Shown: positions 32,525-41,345, numbered from the stretch's first letter. The stretch is DNA of 64,000 bases from Tamlana crocina (GCA_040429635.1 CP158972.1:653918-717917); one strand, 5' to 3'. Translations and numbers: made by a program. Notes: generated by a model not told the origin, from the letters alone.

Positions 32525-33488
32525 AGGACCGATTTCCCAATTTATAGAAAAACACTATTTGCATTTTAATTCTGCCGCTTTGGTAGATGCCGCCAAAGGT
32601 TACGAGGCGCAACTAAATAACGGTGCAAAAATGTTAGTGTCGCTGGCGGGAGCCATGAGTACTGCCGAGTTGGGCAAAAGCTTTGCAGAAATGATTCGTC
32701 AGGATAAAGTGCAGATTATTTCTTGTACCGGAGCCAATTTGGAAGAAGATATCATGAATTTGGTAGCACATTCGCATTACAAACGTGTGCCTAATTATCG
32801 TGATTTAACGCCGAAGGAAGAGTGGGATTTGCTCGAAAAAGGATTGAACCGTGTAACCGATACTTGTATTCCAGAGGAAGAAGCCTTCCGTCGTTTACAA
32901 AAACATATTTTCGATATTTGGAAAGAAGCCGATGATAAAGGCGAGCGTTACCTGCCACATGAATATATGTACAAAATGCTGCTTTCTGGCGTGTTGGAAG
33001 AATATTACGAAATTGATATAAAAGATTCGTGGATGTACGCTGCGGCCGAAAAAAACTTGCCTATTGTATGCCCAGGTTGGGAAGACAGTACCATGGGGAA
33101 TATTTTCGCGAGCTATGTGTTGAAAGGCGAATTGAAGGTTAGCACCATGAAATCGGGTATTGAATACATGACCTTTTTGGCCGATTGGTACACCGATAAT
33201 TCAGAAAAAGGTATTGGATTCTTTCAAATAGGTGGCGGCATTGCCGGTGATTTCCCGATTTGTGTCGTGCCTATGTTATATCAAGATATGGAGCGTACCG
33301 ATACGCCGTTCTGGAGCTACTTTTGCCAAATTAGCGACAGTACCACCAGTTACGGGTCGTATTCCGGGGCTGTTCCAAACGAAAAAATAACTTGGGGAAA
33401 GTTGGATATCGATACCCCGAAGTTTATCGTAGAGAGTGATGCTACCATTGTAGCACCGTTAATTTTTGCATATTTATTGGGCTGGTAA
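32505..33488 (+). CDS. Deoxyhypusine synthase-family protein
   Basis: A 327-residue NAD-dependent aminobutyltransferase homologue. The region SYGSYSGAVPNEKITWGKL (about 281-299) aligns with the catalytic segment of eukaryotic deoxyhypusine synthase, and K299 in WGK corresponds to its active-site lysine. ISCTGANLEEDIMNLVAHS and VCPGWEDSTMGN are also family motifs. Bacteria lack eIF5A, so the reaction is not hypusine formation; some bacterial relatives act on free polyamines, for example making homospermidine. Placement in a putrescine operon, overlapping speB by 20 bp and the next gene by 1 bp, supports such a role, but the product is not determined. Confidence 0.9.
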   Translation: MTMTTTKGPISQFIEKHYLHFNSAALVDAAKGYEAQLNNGAKMLVSLAGAMSTAELGKSFAEMIRQDKVQIISCTGANLEEDIMNLVAHSHYKRVPNYRDLTPKEEWDLLEKGLNRVTDTCIPEEEAFRRLQKHIFDIWKEADDKGERYLPHEYMYKMLLSGVLEEYYEIDIKDSWMYAAAEKNLPIVCPGWEDSTMGNIFASYVLKGELKVSTMKSGIEYMTFLADWYTDNSEKGIGFFQIGGGIAGDFPICVVPMLYQDMERTDTPFWSYFCQISDSTTSYGSYSGAVPNEKITWGKLDIDTPKFIVESDATIVAPLIFAYLLGW

Positions 33489-35023
33489 TGTCTAAAATTG
33501 AAAACATAGAAAACGTTGAGCTTCGGTACTTAACCGTTGATGATTTTGAAGAACTTAAAGTAGCTACTTTAGAATCGTACGGCGGGGTGCTCAATTCCTA
33601 TTGGAAAAAACACCACATCGAAAAATTAACCTCCATGTTCCCGGAAGGGCAGGTGGTTATTTTGGTGGATGGCGATATTGCGGGTTGTGCGCTTTCGCTT
33701 ATTGTAGATTTCGATAGTATTGACGACGACCACACGTACAACGATATTATTGAAGGCGAATCGTTTAAAAATCACGATCCCGATGGCGATGTACTGTATG
33801 GTATCGATGTGTTCATTAAGCCACAGTATAGAGGATTGCGTTTAGGCCGCCGGCTTTACGATTACCGAAAGGAAGTTTGTGAAAAACTGAATTTGAAAAG
33901 TATCGTTTTTGGCGGACGTATGCCTAATTACCATAAACACAAAGATCTTACACCCAAGCAATACATAGAAAAAGTAAAGCAAAAGGAAATTCACGACCCG
34001 GTTTTGAATTTTCAGATTTCCAACGATTTTCACCCGGTACGTATTTTAAAAGGTTATTTGGAAGGCGATACAGCGTCGAATGAATATGCCGTGCTAATGG
34101 AGTGGGACAATATTTATTACACCAAGCCAAGCAAAAAAGCAAGTACGGTGAAAACGGTGGTGCGTTTGGGGTTGATTCAATGGCAAATGCGCCCTTATAA
34201 AAGTTTGGACGATCTCATGCAGCAGGCCGAGTATTTTATTGATAGCGTTGCGGCGTACCGGTCGGATTTTGCCATGTTTCCAGAATTTTTCAATGCGCCA
34301 TTAATGGCTGAGTTCAATCATTTGCACGAGCCCGATGCCATTAGGGAATTGGCAAAATTCACTGAAACCATTGTAAATAAACTGAAGGAGTTTTCCATTT
34401 CGTATAACATCAATATCATTTCCGGGAGTATGCCCGAAGTGGTAAACGATAAGTTGTATAATGTGGGCTATTTATGCAAGCGTGATGGCAGTGTAGAGCG
34501 TTATGAAAAAATTCACGTAACGCCCGATGAAGCCAAAGTATGGGGCTTGCAACGAGGCAACGAGCTAAAGGCTTTTGATACCGATTGCGGTAAAATAGGT
34601 ATATTAATTTGTTACGATTCCGAATTTCCTGAATTGTCACGATTATTGGCTGACGAAGGCATGGACATTCTGTTTGTGCCCTTTTTAACCGATACGCAAA
34701 ATGGCTATTCTCGTGTAAGGTTGTGCGCCCAAGCGCGTGCCGTTGAAAACGAATGTTATGTGGCCATTGCTGGAAGTGTTGGCAATCTGCCCAATGTCAA
34801 CAATATGGATATACAATATGCGCAATCGGCCGTATTTACGCCCTGCGATTTTTCGTTCCCCAGTAATGGCATAAAAGCAGAAGCTACGCCTAATACCGAA
34901 ATGATTTTGGTAGCCGATGTCGATATTAGTTTATTGCGCGAACTGCACTCTTTTGGAGCAGTAAAAAACCTGAAAGATCGAAGAAAAGATTTTTATGATG
35001 TTATTCGAAAAAAATCATCATAA
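33488..35023 (+). CDS. GNAT acetyltransferase fused to carbon-nitrogen hydrolase
   Basis: A 511-residue two-domain enzyme. Residues about 8-215 are a GNAT fold with the acetyl-CoA loop VFIKPQYRGLRLGRRLYDYR. Residues about 225-505 are a nitrilase-superfamily domain with the complete triad E266 (FPEF), K341 (YEKIHV) and C375 (LICYDSEFPE). The fusion is known in bacteria without an assigned substrate. The start ATG overlaps the stop of the preceding gene (TAATG), which places it fourth in the polyamine operon; acetylation or deamidation of a polyamine or polyamine adduct is a reasonable inference. A promoterless junction suggests coordinated expression. Confidence 0.92.
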   Translation: MSKIENIENVELRYLTVDDFEELKVATLESYGGVLNSYWKKHHIEKLTSMFPEGQVVILVDGDIAGCALSLIVDFDSIDDDHTYNDIIEGESFKNHDPDGDVLYGIDVFIKPQYRGLRLGRRLYDYRKEVCEKLNLKSIVFGGRMPNYHKHKDLTPKQYIEKVKQKEIHDPVLNFQISNDFHPVRILKGYLEGDTASNEYAVLMEWDNIYYTKPSKKASTVKTVVRLGLIQWQMRPYKSLDDLMQQAEYFIDSVAAYRSDFAMFPEFFNAPLMAEFNHLHEPDAIRELAKFTETIVNKLKEFSISYNINIISGSMPEVVNDKLYNVGYLCKRDGSVERYEKIHVTPDEAKVWGLQRGNELKAFDTDCGKIGILICYDSEFPELSRLLADEGMDILFVPFLTDTQNGYSRVRLCAQARAVENECYVAIAGSVGNLPNVNNMDIQYAQSAVFTPCDFSFPSNGIKAEATPNTEMILVADVDISLLRELHSFGAVKNLKDRRKDFYDVIRKKSS

Positions 35024-35073
35024 ATACTATCTTTAGAACAACAAACCGAAAACTTACCCTAAAAAACAAATTG

Positions 35074-35397
35074 ATGAAAAATAGAAATGATAATTTAAAA
35101 CGTGTCATTGTAGATTTTAAAAAACTAACACCCGAAATTTTAGCATTATTGGTTGAAAAATATCCTGATGGCTACGATGACGACCACATTATATCGTTCA
35201 GAAACCAGCATAACGAAATCATTGAAGCTGTTGAAGTGACTACGGCCGATACCAAATATTTGGTAAAGGTAAGTACCAAATTGGCTATGACGATGGAAAA
35301 TTACGACGAAGACGATTACGAAGATTATGATAACAACGATCCAGAAGCGGTACAGGAACCCGATATGATGGATGAAGACTCAGACGACGATAATTAA
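35074..35397 (+). CDS. Acidic conserved hypothetical protein
   Basis: A 107-residue protein (start at the ATG at 35074; a TTG one codon earlier is possible). The N-terminal 75 residues contain VIVDFKKLTPEILALLVEKY and YDDDHIISFRNQHNEIIEAV, and the last 30 residues are almost all Asp and Glu with Asn (DYEDYDNNDP, DEDSDDDN). I do not recognise a domain. The acidic tail recalls small proteins that bind basic partners. It lies 50 bp after the polyamine operon, and may be its last member or the first of a run of small genes. Confidence 0.75.
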   Translation: MKNRNDNLKRVIVDFKKLTPEILALLVEKYPDGYDDDHIISFRNQHNEIIEAVEVTTADTKYLVKVSTKLAMTMENYDEDDYEDYDNNDPEAVQEPDMMDEDSDDDN

Positions 35398-35417
35398 TTA
35401 AAAACAAATAGAGTGCT

Positions 35418-35639
35418 ATGAGAACCGCTGTTTTTAAGTCCTACAAAAACGGTTACTTTAAGTTTTGGTTTGAAAACGGTGAAGAGTTGGCCTTTGAAGA
35501 GGTGCACCCACGCGTTTTGAAACAATTCGATTTAAAAAACGATAAAAACTTAGTTGATAAAGAATTCAAAATAACATTTGTTGAAGACGAAGATGGCGAC
35601 GATGTTATTTACAGAGTAGAAAGTTTAAAACCCCTTTAA
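35418..35639 (+). CDS. Small conserved protein, paralogous to the gene at 36941
   Basis: A 73-residue protein without a signal peptide. The motif EELAFEEVHPRVLKQFDLKN (about 23-42) followed by LVDKEFKITFVEDEDGDDVIY recurs in the exported protein at 36941-37321, which has QEVDENVLKTFDLTSEKLVGTKFKITF. So the two are paralogues, one cytoplasmic and one secreted. Function unknown; probably a small beta-barrel fold. It follows the acidic protein gene by 20 bp. Confidence 0.75.
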   Translation: MRTAVFKSYKNGYFKFWFENGEELAFEEVHPRVLKQFDLKNDKNLVDKEFKITFVEDEDGDDVIYRVESLKPL

Positions 35640-35649
35640 TTTATGTGTT

Positions 35650-36060
35650 ATGCAAACGGCATTTCATTTGTCGCTGCCTTGTAGCAGCATTAGGGATACC
35701 AGTGGTTTTTATACTGGTATAGGAGCCACTTTGGGGCGAAAGGCTCAAAACTGGGTCGATGTTAATTTGTACGGCCACCAAATTACGTTCACTAAGGCCG
35801 GAAAGTTTAATTTTCAAAGTCCTAATTATGTTTTCGAAGGTAAAATTCTACCGTCATTCCATTTCGGAATTGTATTGGAAGAAGATGCCTGGAATACCGT
35901 GTACGAAAAACTAAAGGGACAAAACCTCGATTTAGTTACAGAGTCTACATTTTTAAAAGAAAAAGTGGGCGAGCACCGCTCCTTTTTTGTTGAAGATCCC
36001 AACGGCTATATGTTGGAGTTTAAATGCTTTAAAAAATCGCAGGATATTTTTAAGAATTAG
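35650..36060 (+). CDS. VOC-family (glyoxalase/dioxygenase-like) protein
   Basis: A 136-residue single vicinal-oxygen-chelate domain protein. It starts AFHLSLPCSSIRDTSGFYTG and has LGRKAQNWVDVNLYGHQITF, PSFHFGIVLEEDAW and the closing motif RSFFVEDPNGYMLEFKCF, where the His of FHFG and the Glu of MLEFK are likely metal ligands. The substrate is unknown; relatives include glyoxalase I and antibiotic-resistance proteins. It sits 10 bp after the small gene and 3 bp before the RMD1-like gene, so the run is one operon. Confidence 0.88.
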   Translation: MQTAFHLSLPCSSIRDTSGFYTGIGATLGRKAQNWVDVNLYGHQITFTKAGKFNFQSPNYVFEGKILPSFHFGIVLEEDAWNTVYEKLKGQNLDLVTESTFLKEKVGEHRSFFVEDPNGYMLEFKCFKKSQDIFKN

Positions 36061-36063
36061 TCT

Positions 36064-36849
36064 GTGTACACAACGGTTGCTTATCAAGTAGCCAGCACTA
36101 TCAATATAAAAGAAAGTAAGGGCCATTTGCCATGGCCGTTGCTTTTTCAGGATAGTGATGAGCTGTATTACAAAGTGTCTGGAGATGCTTTTGTTTACTT
36201 ATTTCAATATGGCATGGTTAGCTTTTTCAATTTAGACGATGCGGCCATAGCCTCCATTTTGCAAAAAATAGAACCTTTTTGCAACAATTATTTTTCACAA
36301 AAATTATCAGAATCGGCAGAGGTTATTGTAGAGCCTGGCAAGATGGAAGTACAGTTTGATAGTATTGTGCTCCCAAGTTTGGATGAAGAAATGATTCGTT
36401 TGGTGATGCTGAACACCTCGCAGTCTGTGGCATTAGATCGTTATTCTGAAATTACCGAGGAGTTGCTCAACGAAACCAAAGCGCACACCGCATACCTTGA
36501 AGATAAGGGAAAGTTGGATATTTCGGGCAATAAGTTGAAACGGTTTATTGGCAAAACACTCAACGTGAAAAATAAAATTTCAGAGAATCTGTATATTTTC
36601 GATTCACCGGAAAGTACTTGGGAAAATGAACAACTCAATAAACTTAATCAAGATTTAAAACGTTGTTTCGATTTAACCGATCGTTACCGTTTGATTCATG
36701 ATCGTATTGAAATCATAAAAGAGAATTTGGAACTCTTTAAAGATATCATGTATCATAAGGAAAGTAGTCGTTTGGAGTGGATCATTATCATATTAATTGT
36801 TATAGAAGTGATTGATATGTTTGTGGCAAAACTTTTCAATTGGTTTTAA
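36064..36849 (+). CDS. RMD1/YagE-family (DUF155) membrane protein
   Basis: A 261-residue protein starting with GTG (MYTTVAYQVASTINIKESKG). The N-terminal half holds the DUF155 pattern YYKVSGDAFVYLFQYGMVSFFNLDD and VMLNTSQSVALDRYSE; the middle is a helical region (about 130-230); a single C-terminal hydrophobic helix (about 236-255, WIIIILIVIEVIDMFVAKLF) anchors it. The family includes yeast Rmd1 and mitochondrial RMND1, linked to mitochondrial translation; in bacteria the role is unknown. 3 bp separate it from the VOC gene. Confidence 0.9.
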   Translation: MYTTVAYQVASTINIKESKGHLPWPLLFQDSDELYYKVSGDAFVYLFQYGMVSFFNLDDAAIASILQKIEPFCNNYFSQKLSESAEVIVEPGKMEVQFDSIVLPSLDEEMIRLVMLNTSQSVALDRYSEITEELLNETKAHTAYLEDKGKLDISGNKLKRFIGKTLNVKNKISENLYIFDSPESTWENEQLNKLNQDLKRCFDLTDRYRLIHDRIEIIKENLELFKDIMYHKESSRLEWIIIILIVIEVIDMFVAKLFNWF

Positions 36850-36940
36850 AAAGATAATCGAATTATATGTATATTTAATAGGTTGGTTTTTAGTGTGTTT
36901 TGGAGCTGAAAACCGTGTTTTAACTAAAATTATAAAAATC

Positions 36941-37321
36941 ATGAAGACAAAAACAATATTGATTCTGGGCGGTCTGTTCGCCTTATTTTTTATGAATACA
37001 AGCTTTGTTGCGAATAACAATCTTAAAGCTTTATGTTCCAATGTGCTTGATCAGGAAGGGCTTGTGGTTTACGCTACTTACGACGGAAAAGAAGATTACG
37101 GTTATAACTTTGTCACCAAAGGAAAAGATGGCGAGGAACATACCTTAACATTTCAAGAAGTAGATGAAAATGTGTTAAAAACGTTTGATTTAACTTCTGA
37201 AAAATTGGTGGGCACCAAATTTAAAATCACCTTTAATAAAGTGGTAAAAGTGACTAAAGACGAGCACGGTAATGAGGACGAAGAAGAAATAAATACCATT
37301 ACGCTTTTGGAGAAAGTTTAG
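36941..37321 (+). CDS. Secreted small protein, paralogue of the gene at 35418
   Basis: Starting at the ATG at 36941 the protein has 126 residues: a signal peptide (MKTKTILILGGLFALFFMNT and a few more residues), a spacer, then YGYNFVTKGKDGEEHTLTFQ, EVDENVLKTFDLTSEKLVGT and KFKITFNKVVKVTKDEHG. The last two match the 73-residue protein at 35418. The frame is open 43 codons upstream but the signal peptide fixes this start. Function unknown. Confidence 0.75.
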   Translation: MKTKTILILGGLFALFFMNTSFVANNNLKALCSNVLDQEGLVVYATYDGKEDYGYNFVTKGKDGEEHTLTFQEVDENVLKTFDLTSEKLVGTKFKITFNKVVKVTKDEHGNEDEEEINTITLLEKV

Positions 37322-37377
37322 AAATTAAAGCTTTCGGTTTATTTTTGAAATTTGGGGTTGAAAAAAAGTGTATGTTA

Positions 37378-37433
37378 GTCATTTCGAGCCTTTCGACTCC
37401 GCTCAAGATAAACTTATGTCGAGAAATCTCATC
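37378..37433. repeat. Dispersed repeat (CATTTCGAG unit)
   Basis: GTCATTTCGAGCCTTTCGAC, a CTCCGCTCAAG middle, and TGTCGAGAAATCTC at the right end; ATTTCGA and TCGAGAAAT are loosely complementary. It lies in the spacer between convergent genes and codes for nothing recognisable. Same class as the elements at 5930 and 7199. Confidence 0.65.
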
Positions 37434-37496
37434 ATATTGAATATTGTTAAGTTAGTTTTTTTTAAAGGTTCTGCTATTTATTCTATTTGTAAAAAT

Positions 37497-38897
37497 TTAG
37501 GCTTCCACTTTGGAGGCCTTTTTTATAAAAACTTCCCCAATAAAAACAGCATAAACCACGGTGTATTCCAAAGCGATAATCCAAAGGTTCTCCGATTTGT
37601 TGGCGCTATTAATGTTAAGGTAAGCGAGATAGCTTACAACAATCATAAAAGTCCACGCCAAAGGAAATTTATAGTTCGTAAATACCGATAAAGCTAATAG
37701 CATGGCAAGGTACCAAGGATGCACCGTTGTCGCTGTAAAATAATAAAAGGACAAAGCAAACAACATGGCAGTGATCAGTTTTGCCATGGTTTTGTTCTTT
37801 CTAAAAAAAGATAAAGCCAAAACAAAAACCAACACGATTATAGCCGTAAATTTTCCAATAATGGCAATTTCATTGTAACCCCGAAAGGTATATCCGATCG
37901 CTCGGGCAATGTAATACAGGCTGGCGTTAAATTCAAAATTTTGAAACCACAATGCTACGGTTTGGCTGTAGTTGCTGATAAATTCTGAAGAAAAAAACGG
38001 GGTGAAAAGTAGCAACGTAACAGTAAAAATAATGGCGTAAAACATTAAAAGATTTTTTATGCCTTTAAGGTTTCTGAACGTGACCGAATGGTTGTTGAGC
38101 GTAATCGAAACAAACCACTGAAAAAACAAAGGCAAAAACAACAATGGAATGAGTTTGGTTGAGATAGACAGTGCCAATACTACGGCTGACCATTGCCACT
38201 TTCCGGAGTGGAGCAAATACAAACTCCAAATTAAAAAGAAAATCATCACCCCTTCAAAATGGAGGTTTCCGGTGAGCTCGATGATGATAAACGGATTCAA
38301 AACATACCAAAAAATATGATGGGCAGGCATATTCAATTTTTTCAGCAGTTTTTTTCCAAAGAAAAGCGTTCCGAAATCAGCTGCAATAATGATTAAACGC
38401 ATAACAACTACCGAACCTAAAATATTCTTTTCGGAAAACAAAGCGGCAATGGCAAAGCATAGTTGGTTGATAGGAGGATAGTTACTAAAGTGACTGGCGT
38501 TGAGGGCGCCCATGCCTTTGTGAAGTTCTTGGGCTTGGGCGATAGGAAATTCGCCGGTGCTTATAAACGATTCGGGAGTAAATAAATAGGGGTTAATGCC
38601 TTCAAAAATCATTCTTCCGTCCCAAATAAATCGGTAAAAATCTTGTGAAAGGTTGGGAATGGCCAAAATAAAAATAGCTCGAAACCCAAATGCCAAATAG
38701 CTTAAAAAAGCAATTTGATTTTTGAAAATTTGGACCAGTTTGTAAAACAAGACGAACAAGCCCACATAAAGCGTTAAAAGTTTTATGTAGTCCGTTCTGG
38801 CTAAATCATAAGCAAAAGCCCAATAGAGAAACCCGCAGGATAAGGCCAGGAGTAAGGGGAGTTTGTACAGTTTAAAAAATATTGTGTTAGGCTGCAT
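37497..38897 (-). CDS. GT-C fold mannosyltransferase-like membrane protein
   Basis: A 466-residue protein with about eleven to thirteen hydrophobic helices. The periplasmic loop IPNLSQDFYRFIWDGRMIFEGINPYLFTPE (about 75-105) contains the acidic D-x-x-R-F-x-W-D-G pattern typical of polyprenol-phosphate-sugar-dependent glycosyltransferases of the GT87/Alg9-like group, and STKLIPLLFLPLF follows later. It takes sugars from a lipid carrier on the outer face of the inner membrane. It is the third gene of a minus-strand set with two GT2 enzymes: a probable pathway for a surface glycolipid. Acceptor unknown. Confidence 0.8.
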   Translation of the reverse strand: MQPNTIFFKLYKLPLLLALSCGFLYWAFAYDLARTDYIKLLTLYVGLFVLFYKLVQIFKNQIAFLSYLAFGFRAIFILAIPNLSQDFYRFIWDGRMIFEGINPYLFTPESFISTGEFPIAQAQELHKGMGALNASHFSNYPPINQLCFAIAALFSEKNILGSVVVMRLIIIAADFGTLFFGKKLLKKLNMPAHHIFWYVLNPFIIIELTGNLHFEGVMIFFLIWSLYLLHSGKWQWSAVVLALSISTKLIPLLFLPLFFQWFVSITLNNHSVTFRNLKGIKNLLMFYAIIFTVTLLLFTPFFSSEFISNYSQTVALWFQNFEFNASLYYIARAIGYTFRGYNEIAIIGKFTAIIVLVFVLALSFFRKNKTMAKLITAMLFALSFYYFTATTVHPWYLAMLLALSVFTNYKFPLAWTFMIVVSYLAYLNINSANKSENLWIIALEYTVVYAVFIGEVFIKKASKVEA

Positions 38898-38981
38898 AAT
38901 CCAAATATAGGGCTAATTTGAAATGTTGGATAAAGCTGTTTACTTTAACTGTTTTTACCCCTTCAGCGATACAGATAGACA

Positions 38982-40472
38982 TTAAACCTTAGAAGCCAAC
39001 GATTTAAAAAACACATACCCAAATCCAGCAAATAACATGAGGTGAAACGGGAAAAGCCCAAAATCGCCGCCCTGATTGCCTACAATAAAGGCACTGTACA
39101 TCCCAAAACCAAAATATAGCATCAGTAAACCTTCAAAAATCAAGTGTACTGATAGGTTTTTCTTCAAGTATTTGTTGTTCTTCCAGTTGTCTTTGTATTT
39201 GCTGAGGTTGAATTTTGGAGTACGCACAAATTCTGATTTTTTTCCCAAATGGCCCTCAATAACCGCAATGGAATTGTGAAGCGAAAACCCCATAGCTATG
39301 GAAAAAAACGTAAAAAACATGCCTACGTATTTAACGAAGTTCTTCAGCCCGCTGCCATAAGTGTTTTTGTACATAAACCAAAAACAAACAAAAAAGATAA
39401 TGGTACTAATCACGAAAAAGCTCATTACATAAAAATAGGCATGCAAGTGGGCGTACTCATTTTTTATGTATAGCATCGGAACGCTTAAAACACCAACAAT
39501 AAGAACATTTAAAAACATGGTACTATTTAGTAGGTGTAACAAACCATGTACTTTAGTTTTTAATGAAATGTTGTGGTTTTTTATAATCCGACCCAGCATT
39601 TTTCTGAAATTTTCAGCTCCGCCTTTGTTCCATCTAAATTGCTGTGAGCGCGCCGCACTGATTACAACGGGAAGTTCGGCAGGTGTTTCAACATCTTCCA
39701 GATATTTGAACTTCCAGTTTTTTAACTGGGCGCGGTAGCTCAAGTCGAGGTCTTCGGTTAGGGTGTCGCCCTCCCAGTTTCCGGCGTCAATGATGCAGGT
39801 TTTGCGCCAAAGCCCGGCCGTACCGTTAAAATTAATAAAGTGCCCTTTGCTGTTTCGGCCTACCTGTTCTAAAGTAAAATGGGCATCGAGTGCAAACGCC
39901 TGAATTTTGGTAAGTAACGAGTAATTGCGGTTTATATGCCCCCAGCGGGTTTGTACCACGCCAATTTTTTTATCCTTAAAATAAGGCACGGTGCGTTTTA
40001 GCCAATCGGGCTTCGGCAAAAAATCAGAGTCGAAAATAGCTATAAATTCACCTTTGGCTATTTTTAATCCCTCCTTTAGGGCGCCTGCTTTAAAGCCTTT
40101 TCGATCGGTACGGGTAATGTGCTGAATGTTAAGTCCGGTAGCTTGTAGTTTTTCGACATGTTTTCTGGTGCTTTCAACCGTTTCATCGGTAGAATCGTCA
40201 AGCACTTGAATTTCCAGTTTGTTTTTCGGATAGTCTATTTTGGCCATGTTGTCCAGTAAACGCTCCATAACGTACATTTCGTTGTAAACGGGTAGCTGGA
40301 TGGTAACGGAGGGAATTTCTTCAGGCTTAGATAAATCGAATTTAGGACAGTTTTCGGTTTTCTTCTTTGAAGAAAGGTAATTGAACAGCAAATTTAATTG
40401 CGCCAAAGCATACATGAAAATCAACAAAAGTGAAATACTGTATATGGTAATAATTACTGTTTCTAAAATCAT
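38982..40472 (-). CDS. Cellulose synthase-like membrane glycosyltransferase (GT2)
   Basis: A 496-residue GT2 with one N-terminal membrane helix (about 2-24), a cytoplasmic GT-A domain with PSVTIQLPVYNEMYVMERLL, VLDDSTDETVE, AIFDSDFLPKPDWL, ETLTEDLDLSYRAQLKNWKF-like segment (from GDTLTEDLDLSYR) and the QQFRWNKGG motif (equivalent to Q/RxxRW), and four C-terminal helices. The D..DxD..TED..QxxRW set is complete, indicating a processive or lipid-directed transferase. It overlaps the upstream GT2 by 4 bp and precedes the GT-C gene by 84 bp. Confidence 0.92.
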   Translation of the reverse strand: MILETVIITIYSISLLLIFMYALAQLNLLFNYLSSKKKTENCPKFDLSKPEEIPSVTIQLPVYNEMYVMERLLDNMAKIDYPKNKLEIQVLDDSTDETVESTRKHVEKLQATGLNIQHITRTDRKGFKAGALKEGLKIAKGEFIAIFDSDFLPKPDWLKRTVPYFKDKKIGVVQTRWGHINRNYSLLTKIQAFALDAHFTLEQVGRNSKGHFINFNGTAGLWRKTCIIDAGNWEGDTLTEDLDLSYRAQLKNWKFKYLEDVETPAELPVVISAARSQQFRWNKGGAENFRKMLGRIIKNHNISLKTKVHGLLHLLNSTMFLNVLIVGVLSVPMLYIKNEYAHLHAYFYVMSFFVISTIIFFVCFWFMYKNTYGSGLKNFVKYVGMFFTFFSIAMGFSLHNSIAVIEGHLGKKSEFVRTPKFNLSKYKDNWKNNKYLKKNLSVHLIFEGLLMLYFGFGMYSAFIVGNQGGDFGLFPFHLMLFAGFGYVFFKSLASKV

Positions 40473-41161
40473 GATTTAAAGCTGTATTTGAAAATCCAAC
40501 CCAATATTTTTACGCCTGCAAATATAGCGCCTTTTATTGTGCCTGAAACTTTTGAGACCCCAATTCTGTTTCTGTAATTTACTGGTATTTCGGTATATGT
40601 CAATTTTTGTTTTAAGGCTTTTAATTGCATTTCTACGGTCCATCCGTAGGTTTTGTCTTCCATGTTCAAACGCAGCAGTTTTTCATATTTTATGGCTCTA
40701 AACGGTCCCAAATCAGTGAATTTAGATCTAAAAAATAGGGTCATAAGGGTGGTGGCTAGCCAATTTCCAAAAATTTGTGGTAAAGTCATGGATCCTGGTT
40801 CTCTCAGTCGTTTGATTCTGGCTCCAATTACAAAGTCAATATTATTATCAACTATCGGGGCAACTATTTTGGTAAGTTCTTCGGGATAATCACTATAATC
40901 ACCATCAAGAAAAACAATAATATCGGGCTTTTCGGCTTTTGAAGCCACATATTGCAATCCTTTTAAGCAAGCATAGCCATAGCCTTTTTGGGGTTCGCTT
41001 AAAACAGTAGCGCCCGCTTTTTGGGCATTGGTTTCCGTATTGTCGGTAGAGTTATTGCTTACTACAATAACTTCATCCACTACACTGGGTATGTCGTTTA
41101 TAACATGTGCAATGGAGCTTTCTTCGTTAAAAGCAGGAATAATAACCATTATCTTGGTCAT
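40469..41161 (-). CDS. Polyprenol-phosphate glycosyltransferase (GT2)
   Basis: A 230-residue cytoplasmic GT-A enzyme like dolichol-phosphate mannosyltransferase. Motifs: MVIIPAFNEESSIAHVINDI, VIVVSNNSTDNTET, GYGYACLKGLQY, DIIVFLDGDYSDYPEE (DxD) and the late segment YTEIPVNYRNRIGVSKVSGT. It probably charges undecaprenyl phosphate with a hexose, which the GT-C enzyme of the same set could use as donor. First gene of a three-gene unit; a TACCTTTG promoter box lies 30 bp upstream. Confidence 0.92.
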   Translation of the reverse strand: MTKIMVIIPAFNEESSIAHVINDIPSVVDEVIVVSNNSTDNTETNAQKAGATVLSEPQKGYGYACLKGLQYVASKAEKPDIIVFLDGDYSDYPEELTKIVAPIVDNNIDFVIGARIKRLREPGSMTLPQIFGNWLATTLMTLFFRSKFTDLGPFRAIKYEKLLRLNMEDKTYGWTVEMQLKALKQKLTYTEIPVNYRNRIGVSKVSGTIKGAIFAGVKILGWIFKYSFKS

Positions 41162-41190
41162 GGCAATGGCTGGTTTGGTTTTTAAAGAGA

Positions 41191-41198
41191 CAAAGGTA
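41191..41198 (-). promoter_or_regulatory. -7 box of the glycosyltransferase operon
   Basis: On the minus strand TACCTTTG, an exact match to TANNTTTG, 30 bp before the first glycosyltransferase start. No good TTTG -33 box is found at the usual distance. Confidence 0.5.
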
Positions 41199-41337
41199 GT
41201 TTATTCTTTGGTTTTTATTTTGTTGTGAAGAAAAGTAATTTGAAGCGAGTTTAAGTGAACGATGAACAATAATACGAATTGATAAAACTATAAGGAAAAC
41301 AAATTGTCGGTTTGTAAGCTTTAGAGTTTTTTTTGAC

Positions 41338-41345
41338 TAATTTTG
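41338..41345 (+). promoter_or_regulatory. -7 box of trxA
   Basis: TAATTTTG matches TANNTTTG, 42 bp before the trxA start. A TTTG at 41311 is 23 bp upstream, slightly farther than the usual 19-21. Confidence 0.45.

Noticed and set aside
38982-41161. Glycosyltransferase set as part of a capsule or O-antigen locus
   Set aside because: No wzx/wzy, nucleotide-sugar synthesis or chain-length genes are nearby.
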